A stretch of DNA of 64,000 nucleotides from Methylovirgula ligni (GCF_004135935.1 NZ_CP025086.1:1612001-1676000), one strand, 5' to 3'. Positions 28,735-37,662 are shown, counted from the first letter of the stretch. Program-made: numbers and translations. The notes: generated by a model from the letters alone, not told the origin.

Positions 28735-28989
28735 ATGCGTCGATCAATGATCGTCATTCTTCTGGTAATTTGCCCCGCCCTCGGCGCGGTGGCACAGACA
28801 ACGGCGCCGCCACTGTGCCCGGAAGGAAAGTGGCCGGTGCGCTCATCTCGCGAGCCGTCCGGTTGGCAATGCACCAACCAAACGACCAGCGGTGATCAAC
28901 CATCCAATTCCAGTTCATCGAGCGGACGCCGGCATCATGGGATGGGTAGCGGCGGCTCTGGAAGCGGTTATGGATCATCAGGTCAATGA
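28735..28989 (+). CDS. Small secreted Ser/Gly-rich protein, unknown
   Basis: An 84-residue protein with a signal peptide (cleavage likely after ALGAVA), a middle containing two cysteines (PLCPEGKWP and GWQCTNQ), and a low-complexity tail rich in Ser, Gly and His (GRRHHGMGSGGSGSGYGSSG). GAGGAAGGA lies upstream of the ATG. The family is not recognised. The tail suggests a disordered extracytoplasmic protein. Confidence 0.65.
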   Translation: MRRSMIVILLVICPALGAVAQTTAPPLCPEGKWPVRSSREPSGWQCTNQTTSGDQPSNSSSSSGRRHHGMGSGGSGSGYGSSGQ

Positions 28990-29302
28990 CCCTAGCCCGC
29001 GCCGCGTTCACGCCTCTTCCATTTTCGGCCACCTGTTCAGTTTGGCCTCGATAGCGCCCGTGTTTTTGACGGACGCCTTATACGCGCCGCCGTGAACATG
29101 GGTATCAGCGCAGATACTGCCCGTCCTTTGCCGCAGCGGCCTTCTTTGCGGCGCAAGCTAACGACGTCGTTGCGATTTGCGTTGCAGCGCAACAGGACTG
29201 GTTCTGCCTATTCCTTGCTGCCAACTGAAAAATTGGAACTGCTTCTGGCGGATGCACGTTTTTGTTATATAGTGGGGTTGGGGGCGAACTGGAGGAACCG
29301 CT
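28990..29302. other. Intergenic region with possible gene-end remnant
   Basis: No intact gene. The minus strand at 29040-29095 encodes YKASVKNTGAIEAKLNR, which resembles a second stretch at 29516-29570 (VEKAVVKTRSAIEASLHR); the two may be decayed copies of the same small gene. Confidence 0.35.
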
Positions 29303-29455
29303 ATGTCGGTTGTTTCGCACCATCACACCGTCTCGTGGCAACGCCTGCGCGAGCATGTCCCCCCTGATGATCTCGCCTTCGTTGTCAGCCTTCTGCTGAT
29401 CACAGCGATTATCGCAGTAGCCATGTTTGCGCCGCCGTCGTTTTTTGTTCGGTGA
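29303..29455 (+). CDS. Small single-pass membrane protein, 50 residues
   Basis: A short frame with a good ribosome binding site (GGAGGAACCGCT before the ATG). The product begins MSVVSHHHTVSWQRLREH, then has a hydrophobic helix (about residues 25-42, LAFVVSLLLITAIIAVAMF) and a short tail APPSFFVR. Composition and start site look like a genuine small inner-membrane protein. Function unknown. Confidence 0.6.
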   Translation: MSVVSHHHTVSWQRLREHVPPDDLAFVVSLLLITAIIAVAMFAPPSFFVR

Positions 29456-29819
29456 CATCGGCGCCATCACGCTCTAACTCACGCCCAGTCCTGTATTGCA
29501 GGCCCTGTGCAGGCTCGCCTCGATAGCGCTGCGCGTCTTCACCACGGCTTTCTCAACGCTGCGGCGTCCGGGTTTCCAAAGCGACGACCTCGCTCCCGAT
29601 CAGACCCGATCCTTTAATTCATTCGGCGTGGTTTTCGGGTGCCTGTTCCACCGTGAAAAGCCGATAGATCGCCGGCCTTCCATGCCTCGCGGAGCCCCGG
29701 GGCACTCAGATCCCAATCAGGCCGGATCTCGCTTGAGACCGTGCGTAGAGGGGTGTGGGCATCGGGCGGTACATGCTAGGACGGCTTGATATAGCCAGTG
29801 ACGATCCGGGAGAGCTGCT
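29456..29819. other. Intergenic region, no intact gene
   Basis: No supported gene. Contains the second copy of the small similarity described at 29040-29095, here at 29516-29570 on the minus strand. Confidence 0.4.
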
Positions 29820-30200
29820 ATGGGGGACGAAGAGATTCGGGCCGCTCTAAATCGCCACTGGGCTGCTTCCGACGCAAACGACTTTGAGGAAGAGCATCGT
29901 ATCTACCGAGAGGACGCGGTGCTCGATTATCCGCAATCGGGCGAGCAAATCCGCGGACGCCAGAATATTCAGTTGTCTCGCGCCGCGCAGCCGAACCGCA
30001 AACGCTTCACGGTGCGGCGAATCATCGGCGTGGGTGACCTCTGGGTCACTGAATACATCCTAACATACGATGGCCGGCCGTCTTACACCGTGAGCATCAT
30101 GGAGTTCCTCGATGGAAAAGTCGCTCACGAAACTCAGTATTTTGCCGATGCGTTCGAGCCGGGTCCATCGCGCGCACAATGGGTCGAGCGGATGCCTTGA
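29820..30200 (+). CDS. NTF2-like/SnoaL-type protein
   Basis: A 126-residue protein of the cone-shaped NTF2-like fold. It begins with the helical segment EEIRAALNRHWAASDANDFEEEHRIY, continues with DAVLDYPQSGEQIRGRQNI, and ends with the sheet IMEFLDGKVAHETQYFADAFEP, the usual SnoaL-like pattern. Such proteins are small isomerases, hydrolases or ligand-binding proteins; none can be chosen here. GGGAGAG lies just upstream of the ATG. Confidence 0.8.
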   Translation: MGDEEIRAALNRHWAASDANDFEEEHRIYREDAVLDYPQSGEQIRGRQNIQLSRAAQPNRKRFTVRRIIGVGDLWVTEYILTYDGRPSYTVSIMEFLDGKVAHETQYFADAFEPGPSRAQWVERMP

Positions 30201-30350
30201 AGCCTGACCGCTACAAGAAGAGCTATGGGCCGCCCGCGCGCTCTGTGCTGCCGATCGATACCGCACGCTCGTCCGCTGCCTCATCGGCGAGTTGTTGGTG
30301 CGTGAATTGCCCGAAGATATCGCGAGTGGTCGCGTAGTCGAGACCCACGC

Positions 30351-31310
30351 CTACGCGCCGCCGCAACTGAGCCCGAATAAGGCAAAACGGCGCTCCGCAT
30401 CCGCCCAGATTTTGCTCGCCTGCCAACCGTTGTTGGTCGCGAGCTTTGCGAAGCCGTCGAGGGTATATTTCCGCGAGCTCTCGGTATGAATCGTCTCCCC
30501 GGCGCGGAATTGGAACGACTGGCCTGCGACCGTTGCGCTCTGTCGCTTCAGGCTCACCAAATGCATTTCGATGGCAGATTCGGCGTCATTCCATCGCGCT
30601 TCATGGACGAACTGATCAAGTCTGAAGCTGCCAGCCAGTTCCCGGTTGATCCGCGCAAGCAGGTTGAGGTTGAATCGAGCTGTCACGCCGGCGCCATCGT
30701 CATAAGCGGCAATAAGCGTCGCTACATCTTTTTTTAAATCGGCGCCAATGATGGCGCGGCCCAGGGCACCGACGTGGTGGCGCATGCGGCGCAGGAAGCC
30801 ATTTGTCTCCGCCTCATTGAGATTGCCGATCGTAGAACCGGGGAAGAAAGCGACCCGCTGCCGCGCCGGGACTGTGACGGGAATGTTGAAATCGGAGGTG
30901 AAATCCGCCGCAATAGGCTGCACCTTCAACCCTGGAAACCGGTCGCGAACCCGCGTGGAAGTTTCCATGACAAAGTCGGCTGCAATATCGATTGGCACAT
31001 AGAGCCGTGGTGCCGCCAAAGCCTCCAACAGAATTTCGGTTTTGCGCGCGGCTCCGGCACCGTATTCGAGCACGACAGCCTGGGCGCCGCAGAAATCGGC
31101 AATTTCCCGTGCGTTTTCGGCCAGGATCGCAGTTTCCGTTCGCGTTGGATAATATTCATCGAGGTGCGTGATGGCTTCGAAGAGTTCGCAACCGCGGTCG
31201 TCATAAAGCCAACGGCTCGGCAAAGTCTTTTGCCTTTGCGACAGACCGGCAATGACATCGGCCCGGAACGCTTCATGTTGACGTGTTTTGTCATCGACGC
31301 GTTGAAGCAT
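30351..31310 (-). CDS. egtD: L-histidine N-alpha-methyltransferase EgtD
   Basis: A 319-residue SAM-dependent enzyme that trimethylates histidine to hercynine, the first step of ergothioneine synthesis. Family blocks are clear: LPSRWLYDDRGCELFEAIT, YYPTRTETAIL, the SAM site VVLEYGAGAARKTEILL, FFPGSTIGNL and ARINRELAG. Its ATG overlaps the TGA of egtB (TGATG), with GGAGG inside the egtB 3' end, so the two genes are translationally coupled and complete a two-gene pathway. Confidence 0.93.
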   Translation of the reverse strand: MLQRVDDKTRQHEAFRADVIAGLSQRQKTLPSRWLYDDRGCELFEAITHLDEYYPTRTETAILAENAREIADFCGAQAVVLEYGAGAARKTEILLEALAAPRLYVPIDIAADFVMETSTRVRDRFPGLKVQPIAADFTSDFNIPVTVPARQRVAFFPGSTIGNLNEAETNGFLRRMRHHVGALGRAIIGADLKKDVATLIAAYDDGAGVTARFNLNLLARINRELAGSFRLDQFVHEARWNDAESAIEMHLVSLKRQSATVAGQSFQFRAGETIHTESSRKYTLDGFAKLATNNGWQASKIWADAERRFALFGLSCGGA

Positions 31311-32641
31311 CACGCGTCCTCCGCCAGCCGCAATCCAGAAAACTGCCACCGCGCCTCTGGAGGGAAGAAGTTGCGATAAGTCGGCCGCATGTGGCTCGCT
31401 GGCGTCACGCAAGAGCCGCCGCGTAATACAAACTGACCGCACATGAACTTGCCGTTGTATTCGCCCACGGCCCCCGCGGCGGGCTTGAAGCGCGGATAAG
31501 GCGAGAAGGCGCTGCGCGTCCATTCCCACACGTCGCCGTAGATCTGCCGCACGCCGTTGCCGCCCACTGGCGCGGGCCTTGGCCGCAAGCGCTCCGAATC
31601 AAGAAAATTGCCCGCCCGCATGACGTCGCGCGCGGCATATTCCCACTCGAATTCCGTCGGCAGACGCCGGCCGACCCAGGTCGCATAGGCATCCGCCTCG
31701 AAATAGCTAATGTGGCAAACCGGCGCCGCGGGATCGACGGGCTGCGCTCCGCGCAACGTCATTGTCCAATAATTGCCTTTGTCGCGCTCGTCCCAGTAGA
31801 GGGGCATCATCCACGCCTCGGCCAGGACTTTGGCCCATCCATCCGAAAGCCAGAGCAGCGGGTTTTGATAGCCACCGCCTTCAATGAATTCGATCCATTC
31901 TCGATTTGTGACCAATCGGTCGGCGAGACGAAACGGCTCAACGAAAGTTTTGTGACGCGGGCCTTCGCAATCGAAAGCGAAGCCTTTGCCGTCGTGCCCG
32001 ACGTCGATCAAGCCGCCGGGCATAGCCACAAAGGCGAGTTCGTTGGCGCCGTTCGGTTCGACAACCAAAGGCGCTGCACTTTTATAGGCTGGCCGCAGGG
32101 GATTTTGCGCAAAAAGGTGCAGAATATCGGTGAGCAGTAATTCCTGATGTTGTTGCTCGTGGTGGCAGCCGAGTTCAATCAGCTCGACCGCCGCTGGGGA
32201 CACGCCGCTTTCGACGAGACGCGCCATCCCCTCATCCACATGCGCGCGATAGGCATAAATCTCGTCAAGGCTGGGTCGTGTCAAAAGCCCGCGCTTGGGC
32301 CGCGGATGACGTGCACCGATCGAATTGTAGTAGGAATTGAAAAGGAAGTTGAATTTCTCGTCGAAGACGCAATAGGCCGACGAAAACGCGTTCAACACAA
32401 TCGTCTCAAAAAACCAGGTTGTGTGCGCGAGGTGCCATTTCGCGGGGCTGGCGTCTGGCATCGATTGCGCGGTGGCGTCCCCGTCGGAGAGGCTTTCAGC
32501 GAGATATTCGCTTGTCTCGCGCACCGAGCGATAAAAGGAAAGGAGCTGTGAGAGGTGCGAACCGGAGTGGAACGACGCGGTGGATCCGCGTGTTTCTCTT
32601 TGTCTCGTTTTCGCTGATGCAGAGCGGGGCACGGCACTCAT
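31310..32641 (-). CDS. egtB: Ergothioneine sulfoxide synthase EgtB
   Basis: A 443-residue non-haem iron enzyme that joins hercynine to gamma-glutamylcysteine or cysteine with oxygen. The N-terminal DinB-like domain supplies the iron ligands His73 (LAHTTWFFE) and the HEQQH pair His161/His165. The C-terminal formylglycine-generating-enzyme-like domain has FEWEYAAR, DVWEWTRS and FVLRGGSC. The ATG at 32641 follows GGAGAG; five more residues are possible from 32656. Upstream gene of the egtB-egtD pair. Confidence 0.93.
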   Translation of the reverse strand: MSAVPRSASAKTRQRETRGSTASFHSGSHLSQLLSFYRSVRETSEYLAESLSDGDATAQSMPDASPAKWHLAHTTWFFETIVLNAFSSAYCVFDEKFNFLFNSYYNSIGARHPRPKRGLLTRPSLDEIYAYRAHVDEGMARLVESGVSPAAVELIELGCHHEQQHQELLLTDILHLFAQNPLRPAYKSAAPLVVEPNGANELAFVAMPGGLIDVGHDGKGFAFDCEGPRHKTFVEPFRLADRLVTNREWIEFIEGGGYQNPLLWLSDGWAKVLAEAWMMPLYWDERDKGNYWTMTLRGAQPVDPAAPVCHISYFEADAYATWVGRRLPTEFEWEYAARDVMRAGNFLDSERLRPRPAPVGGNGVRQIYGDVWEWTRSAFSPYPRFKPAAGAVGEYNGKFMCGQFVLRGGSCVTPASHMRPTYRNFFPPEARWQFSGLRLAEDA

Positions 32642-33064
32642 GTCTCTCTCCATCAACCAAAAGTCTAATCAAATTTCGTCCAACGTCCACGACCCTGGGC
32701 GATATTCAATAGGAGGTCTATTAAACCAAAGTGTCGGCGGTTGGGTTCCGGGACACCAACCAAAATTGCCGGCCGGTGTCGGCGCCGACAGAGAGCCGCG
32801 TCAGTAATCGCGAAAAAGGCTTGGCCGCCTGAGGCTACACTTTTCATTGAGCGATACCAAGGTGTTATTCGCCCTTCGCTGGAGGGCCGATCTTATTATA
32901 ATCGCTTCTGCACCTGGCATGTGCGATGCACGCAAGCGAGTGATGCAGCAGTTGGGCCGGAAACTCTCTTGCTCGACTTTCTGATCCCGGTGATGAGGTT
33001 GCATCGGCATGTGGCCGGCTGCACCGGCATCGGCGACACCATCGTGCAACAGACGGACGCGGAC
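32642..33064. other. Intergenic region, no gene seen
   Basis: About 420 bp between the MFS permease stop and egtB. Frames are open on both strands but none has a ribosome binding site or a recognisable protein; it should contain the egtB promoter. Confidence 0.5.
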
Positions 33065-34369
33065 TTAGTTTAAAGCCGGTGAAACCGATGCGGAAATCCT
33101 CTGATGCGTCGCAAAATGATAGATCAGCGCACAAACGACGGAGATTCCTCCAGCAAGGCCGAAGGCGGGCATGAACGAACCGCTTGCCTGCACCAAGACC
33201 CCGGTGGCCAAAGGTGCAAGCGCGCCGCCCAATGAGCCGCCCACATTTTGAATTGCTTCGAGAGTTGCGACGGTATTTGGCGGTGCGATAACCGCGGCCA
33301 AAGCCCATCCGCAGCTCGATGAGACATTGGCAGCGAACAGGCCGAAGGCCATCAGGCAAATTGCGACGTAAACATTGCCGCTGACGGACCCGGCGAGCGT
33401 GAACGCGCCGGCCGCGAGCAGCCCCACGATAGTTGGCATTCTGCAGCTTGTCACCGCGTCCATGCCGCGTTTGTCGAGCCCGCGCGCGATGAACCCGCCT
33501 CCAAGAGCGCCCAGAAAGCCGGCGCCTAACGGAATCGCAGCCCAGAATCCAGCGCTCGCGATGCTTTGATGCCGGGCATTTTCCAAATAAGCTGGCAGCC
33601 ATGTGGCATAGAGCCAGGAAATATAGACGACGCCAAAGAACCCGAAAAACATGCCCCATGTCGTTGGAAAACGCAGCAGCCAGAGAGCCTGCTGAAAGCC
33701 GACATGTTCAACGTTCGCGGAGTCCTTGCGGCGGATTTCAGCAAGGTCGGAAGCGGGAAGGCCTGCCGAGTGAGGCGCGCGATAAAACCGAGTCCAGAGG
33801 ATTGCGATCACAAACCCCGCCGCGCCGGCGATGAAGAACATCGTCCGCCAACCGAATGACAGCATCAGCCAGGTCAACAATGGTGGTGCAAGCGCCGGCG
33901 CCAGCCCGGAGGAGGAATTGAAAATCGCGATTGGCAGCGCACGCTCGTCCAACGCGTACCAATCCGTGCAGACACGCGAGCCGCCGATATACATTGGCGA
34001 CTCGCCGAGCCCGAGAGCTATCCGCGCCACGATGAATTGTCCGAGCGAGCGCACAGAAGTTGCGGCCATTTGAGCGACCGACCACAAAATCAATCCGGCA
34101 CTCAAAACCCGGCGGGGCCCGAACCGATCGATCAACGTTCCGGCAGGAATTTGCGCCAAGCCGTAGCTCCAGGCGAAGGCGGAGAGCAGGAGACCGAGTT
34201 GATCGTAAGAAAGCTTCAATTCCTGATGGATCTGAGGCTCGGCCACGGCCACTGCGGCGCGGTCCAAGTAATTCACGCAACCTGCAGCGACGAGCAAGAT
34301 CACTGCAATTGTCCGCAGACGCCGCGTCGCCGGCGCGTAAACGAAAGAGGCGTGAAGGGAATCGGACAA
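33065..34369 (-). CDS. MFS permease, anion:cation symporter-like
   Basis: A 434-residue twelve-helix major-facilitator protein. It has the family start VNYLDRAAVAVAEPQI, the loop 2-3 motif GTLIDRFGPRRVLS, the GESPMYIGGSRVCTDWY segment in helix 5, and the symmetrical second half. This pattern is typical of the ACS family (sugar acid, tartrate, phthalate-type carboxylate symporters). The start appears to be TTG. Downstream of the MFS gene (leftwards) is egtB; no catabolic gene clearly pairs with it, so the substrate is unknown. Confidence 0.87.
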   Translation of the reverse strand: MSDSLHASFVYAPATRRLRTIAVILLVAAGCVNYLDRAAVAVAEPQIHQELKLSYDQLGLLLSAFAWSYGLAQIPAGTLIDRFGPRRVLSAGLILWSVAQMAATSVRSLGQFIVARIALGLGESPMYIGGSRVCTDWYALDERALPIAIFNSSSGLAPALAPPLLTWLMLSFGWRTMFFIAGAAGFVIAILWTRFYRAPHSAGLPASDLAEIRRKDSANVEHVGFQQALWLLRFPTTWGMFFGFFGVVYISWLYATWLPAYLENARHQSIASAGFWAAIPLGAGFLGALGGGFIARGLDKRGMDAVTSCRMPTIVGLLAAGAFTLAGSVSGNVYVAICLMAFGLFAANVSSSCGWALAAVIAPPNTVATLEAIQNVGGSLGGALAPLATGVLVQASGSFMPAFGLAGGISVVCALIYHFATHQRISASVSPALN

Positions 34370-34485
34370 TGTCGAGTATCCTATCTATGGCCGCCGAGCA
34401 TCTTATGAATGCGATAATCAGAATGGATGATAGGATCGCCGACAGAGCCTATGACGTTAAAGAAGATGCGAGAGAGAAGCCATGA
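34369..34485 (+). CDS. Possible 38-residue leader protein coupled to the FMN reductase
   Basis: A short frame (MSSILSMAAEHLMNAIIRMD ..., charged C-terminus ending DAREKP) whose TGA overlaps the ATG of the FMN reductase as ATGA, a sign of translational coupling. AAGGGA lies upstream. Against it: the ATG coincides with the TTG start of the divergent permease, so both starts cannot have normal leaders. Low confidence. Confidence 0.3.
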   Translation: MSSILSMAAEHLMNAIIRMDDRIADRAYDVKEDAREKP

Positions 34486-35072
34486 CAGATAATATTCTCG
34501 TTTTCTACGGGTCCTATCGTCGTGATCGGCTTGGGATTAGGCTGGCGAATTACATTGTCCGCAGTCTGAGCCAACGCGGTCGCAATCCGGAGCTCATTGA
34601 TGCGAAGGAAATCGGTCTGCCAATCCTCGATCGCATGTATAAGGAATATCCCAAAGGCACGGCGCCCCTGGCACTCGAAACTCTCGCTGAAAAAATTCGC
34701 CGCGCTGATGGCTTCATCTTCGTCACGGGCGAATACAATTGGGGCCCGCAGCCCGGCCTCAAAAATCTGACCGATCATTTCCTGGAAGAATGGTTCTGGC
34801 GGCCGGCCGCTGTCGCGAGTTATTCGGCAGGACGCTTTTCGGGCGTACGTTCCGGGACTATCTGGCATGGCATTCTCTCGGAAATGGGAATGATCGTTGT
34901 CTCGAGCACGCTCGCGGTGGGGCCAATCACACAGACGCTTGACGTCAATTCTCTGCCGATCGGAGACGGCGGTAAGGCGCTTGAGCAAAGTTTCGGCCGC
35001 TTTGCTGATGATCTCGCATGGTGGACGGAGGCCGCGCGCGAACAACGCGCGCGACGTGCCCCGCCTTATTGA
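34482..35072 (+). CDS. NADPH-dependent FMN reductase
   Basis: A 196-residue flavodoxin-fold reductase. It has the FMN phosphate loop FYGSYRRDRLGIRLANYI, and the second flavin segment TGEYNWGPQPGLKNLTDHF that corresponds to the PEYN/GxLKN motif of the family. It would use NAD(P)H to reduce flavin or quinone-like substrates. Divergent from the MFS permease. Immediately downstream is a gene remnant and then fae. Confidence 0.88.
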   Translation: MTDNILVFYGSYRRDRLGIRLANYIVRSLSQRGRNPELIDAKEIGLPILDRMYKEYPKGTAPLALETLAEKIRRADGFIFVTGEYNWGPQPGLKNLTDHFLEEWFWRPAAVASYSAGRFSGVRSGTIWHGILSEMGMIVVSSTLAVGPITQTLDVNSLPIGDGGKALEQSFGRFADDLAWWTEAAREQRARRAPPY

Positions 35073-35106
35073 GACGCTCCGTTTAAGCCGCGTATAGTCC
35101 GAATGC

Positions 35107-35406
35107 GTGGCATACGAGATTCAGGCAAGTCTGCTACGAGATTATCGAACGAACGTCGCTTCATATCCCGCGTGGCAGGCTTGGTTGCGTGAGCATAAGC
35201 CGCCGACTTTTGTTGTTCGGGGACGAAACGACCCTTCCTTCATTGCTCCCGGGGGAGAAGCCTATAAGCGCGATGTACCGGATGCAGAAATCCATTTGCT
35301 CGACGCTGGCCACTTCGCCTTAAACGAAAAAAAGACGAAATTGCTCGTCTCATTCTCGCATTCCTGGCCAAACACTCCATCTGAAGTCGATCAAAGGGAG
35401 GATCAC
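35107..35406 (+). pseudogene. Alpha/beta hydrolase remnant (C-terminal part) reading into fae
   Basis: The frame encodes only the last third of a haloalkane-dehalogenase-like alpha/beta hydrolase: [39 protein letters not shown] and [12 protein letters not shown], including the late Asp and His but not the nucleophile half. The homology fades near 35345 and the frame continues without a stop into fae. A deletion of the 5' two thirds is the simplest explanation. Confidence 0.75.
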
Positions 35407-35898
35407 ATGGCTACGCTTAGGATTGACCGCGTTCTCGTTGGCGAAGCGCTTGTCGGAGATGGCAACGAAGTGGCGCATATCGATCTCATCATGGGGCCGC
35501 GGGGAAGTGCTGCCGAAACCGCCTTCTGCACAACTCTGACCAATCAAAAAGTGGGAGATAATGCTCTCCTCGCGCTTATCAGGCCAAATCTGATGACCAA
35601 GCCGGCGACTGTGATGTTCAATAAGGTTGACATAAAGAATGGCGACCAGGCCGGTAAAATGTTCGGGCCGGCTCAGCAGGGGATTGGGAAGGCTGTCATA
35701 GATTCAGTTAAATCGGGAATCATCCCCAGGGATGAGGCCGCTAATATTTTCATCTGCGTTGGCGTCTTTATTCACTGGGACGCAAAAGACGATGCGAAGA
35801 TTCAGAAATGGAACTACGAAGCGACCAAAATCGCAATCGAGCGCGCCGTAAAGGGTGAACCGTCGATCGATGAAATCATTTCCAAAGAGGATAGTTAG
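35407..35898 (+). CDS. fae: Formaldehyde-activating enzyme (Fae family)
   Basis: A 163-residue protein matching Fae along its whole length: [20 protein letters not shown] with the proposed catalytic His24, [42 protein letters not shown]. Fae condenses formaldehyde with tetrahydromethanopterin during methanol oxidation. GGGAGG before the ATG at 35407 sets the start. Some positions differ from textbook Fae and no other H4MPT-pathway gene is nearby, so it may be a paralogue (Fae2/Fae3-like) rather than the main enzyme. It links this window to the methanol dehydrogenase at 55-57 kb. Confidence 0.9.
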   Translation: MATLRIDRVLVGEALVGDGNEVAHIDLIMGPRGSAAETAFCTTLTNQKVGDNALLALIRPNLMTKPATVMFNKVDIKNGDQAGKMFGPAQQGIGKAVIDSVKSGIIPRDEAANIFICVGVFIHWDAKDDAKIQKWNYEATKIAIERAVKGEPSIDEIISKEDS

Positions 35899-35957
35899 TT
35901 TCCCATTAGCGGTGCAGCGTTGAACGGCGAACGAGCTTCGACGTTAGCGATCAGCGA

Positions 35958-36197
35958 TCAACCGGACGGGACAAACTTATCGTCGCGCTTATCCGGCCCT
36001 GTAATCAACCTGGATATTTCAACGGGCATGAAGCCATCGCTGACCACAATGTTGAATGTTGAAAACACGTCCAGCTGGAACTGACGCCAGGATGGCAAAT
36101 CGTGGCCAGCAAAGGTGGTCAACACTTGGCCGTCATCGCCGGTGACGCGCACCAGACCATCAACGTTTCTGACCGGGCTCACAGTATCGTGCATCAT
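35958..36197 (-). CDS. Hypothetical small protein
   Basis: A 79-residue frame starting MMHDTVSPVRNVDGLVRV, with GGAG eight bases upstream, and ending DDKFVPSG. Composition is that of a soluble folded protein. I do not recognise a family. It lies in the rearranged stretch between fae and the tet-like cassette. Confidence 0.45.
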   Translation of the reverse strand: MMHDTVSPVRNVDGLVRVTGDDGQVLTTFAGHDLPSWRQFQLDVFSTFNIVVSDGFMPVEISRLITGPDKRDDKFVPSG

Positions 36198-36298
36198 GGA
36201 GGATACTCCGTGATATCGAAACCAATAGACGAACGTTACTCCGCAAGCTGATCGATAGCGAGATATAAAGCGATTCCCCAAGAGCTACAGCTTGAGGC

Positions 36299-36490
36299 CC
36301 TATCATGCTCGAGGACCAGGTTTCGCCGAAACGTTGCGGGCATATGTCCGGAAAGCATGTGGTGCCGGCCGATGAGTTCATCGCAAAGATCAAAGCCGGC
36401 GTCGACGCCCGCAAGGATCAGGACTTCACTGTTTTGGCGCGTACGGACGCCATTGCCGTTCACGGCCTGAGCGAGGCCGTCGGTCGGGCC
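36299..36490 (+). pseudogene. Isocitrate lyase/PEP mutase family fragment
   Basis: Internal fragment of about 60 residues: LEDQVSPKRCGHMSGK, VPADEFIAKIKAGVDAR, FTVLARTDAIAVHGLSEA. These are conserved blocks of the isocitrate lyase/methylisocitrate lyase/PEP phosphonomutase family, including the KRCGH active-site loop. Both ends are missing; upstream frames contain stops, and the right end runs antisense into the end of the TetA-like gene. Confidence 0.8.
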
Positions 36491-37662
36491 CGGTCGGTCC
36501 GAGTGCCGAGAACAACCAGCGGGACAGCGATTGCATAGATGACGGCCACCGACAGCCAGATGGCGCCGGGCCATTGCTTCTGGACGACAAAGTAGAAGAT
36601 CGAGAAACCCAGCGGGCCAAAGATCGACGCCAGGCTGACAGCCGATGCCAGCACACCCTGGAGCTGGCCCTGGCGGCCCACATCGACCTGCCGGGTGGCC
36701 AGGGCCTGAAACGCCGGTGTGCCGATGCCGGCAAGAGCGAAGATCGGCATGATAGCGAACACGATCCAGCCGTGGCTGGCGAAGGCCAGGATGACGAGGG
36801 CGATGCAGGCGAAGGCGATCCCGACAAGAACGGCGCCGCGCTCGCCGAGCAGTCTGGTTGCCGGACCCGGCAAGAGCGCCTGCACGAGCGTTTGGCAGAC
36901 CCCGAACGTGCCAAGCGAAAGGCCGATCCAGAGTCCATTCCACTGGAACGTGTCGAAGCCCCACAACGCCCAGCAGGTGCCGTAGGCCTCTCCGGTGGCG
37001 CTGAGAAGGAAGAACACGAGGACGATGGGCAGAAGCCCTTTCATCGAGAATACCCAACGCAGCGGCCGGAGCGGGTTGAGCGCAGTCAGATCGATCTTGC
37101 GGCGGGCCGGTTTGTGAGACTCCGGCAGGATGAACAAAGCCAGCAGAAGATTGCAGGCGTTCAGCACGGCGGCGGCGATGAACGGAAGCCGCAGCCAGGT
37201 GTCGCCGAGCAGTCCACCGAGAACCGGGCCGATGATGAAGCCTACACCAAACATGGCGTTGAACAGGCCGAAGCGGCGGGCTCGCGTGTCCTCGGGCGAA
37301 ATGTCGGTGATGTAGGCCGTCGCCACGGAGACATTGGCGCTGGTCAGCCCGGCGATTGCGCGGCCGAGTATCAGCATCCAAAGCTGCGGCGCGAATGCCA
37401 TGACGAGATAATTGATCGCTGCGCCCGCGAGGGAAAGGAGCAGCACGGGACGCCTGCCGAGGTTGTCGCTCAAAGCGCCGAGCACAGGCGCGAAGATGAA
37501 CTGCATGACCGCATAGAGCGCGGTCATTATGCCGATGTAGGGGGCGATATTCTGGGTGTGCGTCACATCCTCAAGAAGCCGCGGGAGAATCGGAAAGATG
37601 AGGCCGATGCCTGCGGCGTCGAGGCCGACCGTGGCGAAAATAACGACAAGGGGTCTGTTCAT
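36460..37662 (-). CDS. TetA-like MFS drug:H+ antiporter
   Basis: A permease of about 400 residues in the DHA1 family, close to class A/G tetracycline exporters. Family motifs are GLDAAGIGLIFPILPRLL, the loop 2-3 motif GALSDNLGRRPVLLLSL, GRAIAGLTSANVSVATAYI and FGLFNAMFGVGFIIGPVLGG. It lies 30 bp downstream of a TetR-type regulator. The last dozen codons lie over the antisense of a gene fragment, so its original C-terminus was replaced. ATG 37662 is used; a TTG at 37674 adds four residues. Substrate may be a tetracycline-like compound, but this is not established. Confidence 0.87.
   Translation of the reverse strand: MNRPLVVIFATVGLDAAGIGLIFPILPRLLEDVTHTQNIAPYIGIMTALYAVMQFIFAPVLGALSDNLGRRPVLLLSLAGAAINYLVMAFAPQLWMLILGRAIAGLTSANVSVATAYITDISPEDTRARRFGLFNAMFGVGFIIGPVLGGLLGDTWLRLPFIAAAVLNACNLLLALFILPESHKPARRKIDLTALNPLRPLRWVFSMKGLLPIVLVFFLLSATGEAYGTCWALWGFDTFQWNGLWIGLSLGTFGVCQTLVQALLPGPATRLLGERGAVLVGIAFACIALVILAFASHGWIVFAIMPIFALAGIGTPAFQALATRQVDVGRQGQLQGVLASAVSLASIFGPLGFSIFYFVVQKQWPGAIWLSVAVIYAIAVPLVVLGTRTDRARPTASLRP

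Noticed and set aside
35407-35898. Evidence for a full H4MPT formaldehyde pathway in this window
   Set aside because: Only fae is present; mtdB, mch, ftr/fhc genes are not seen.
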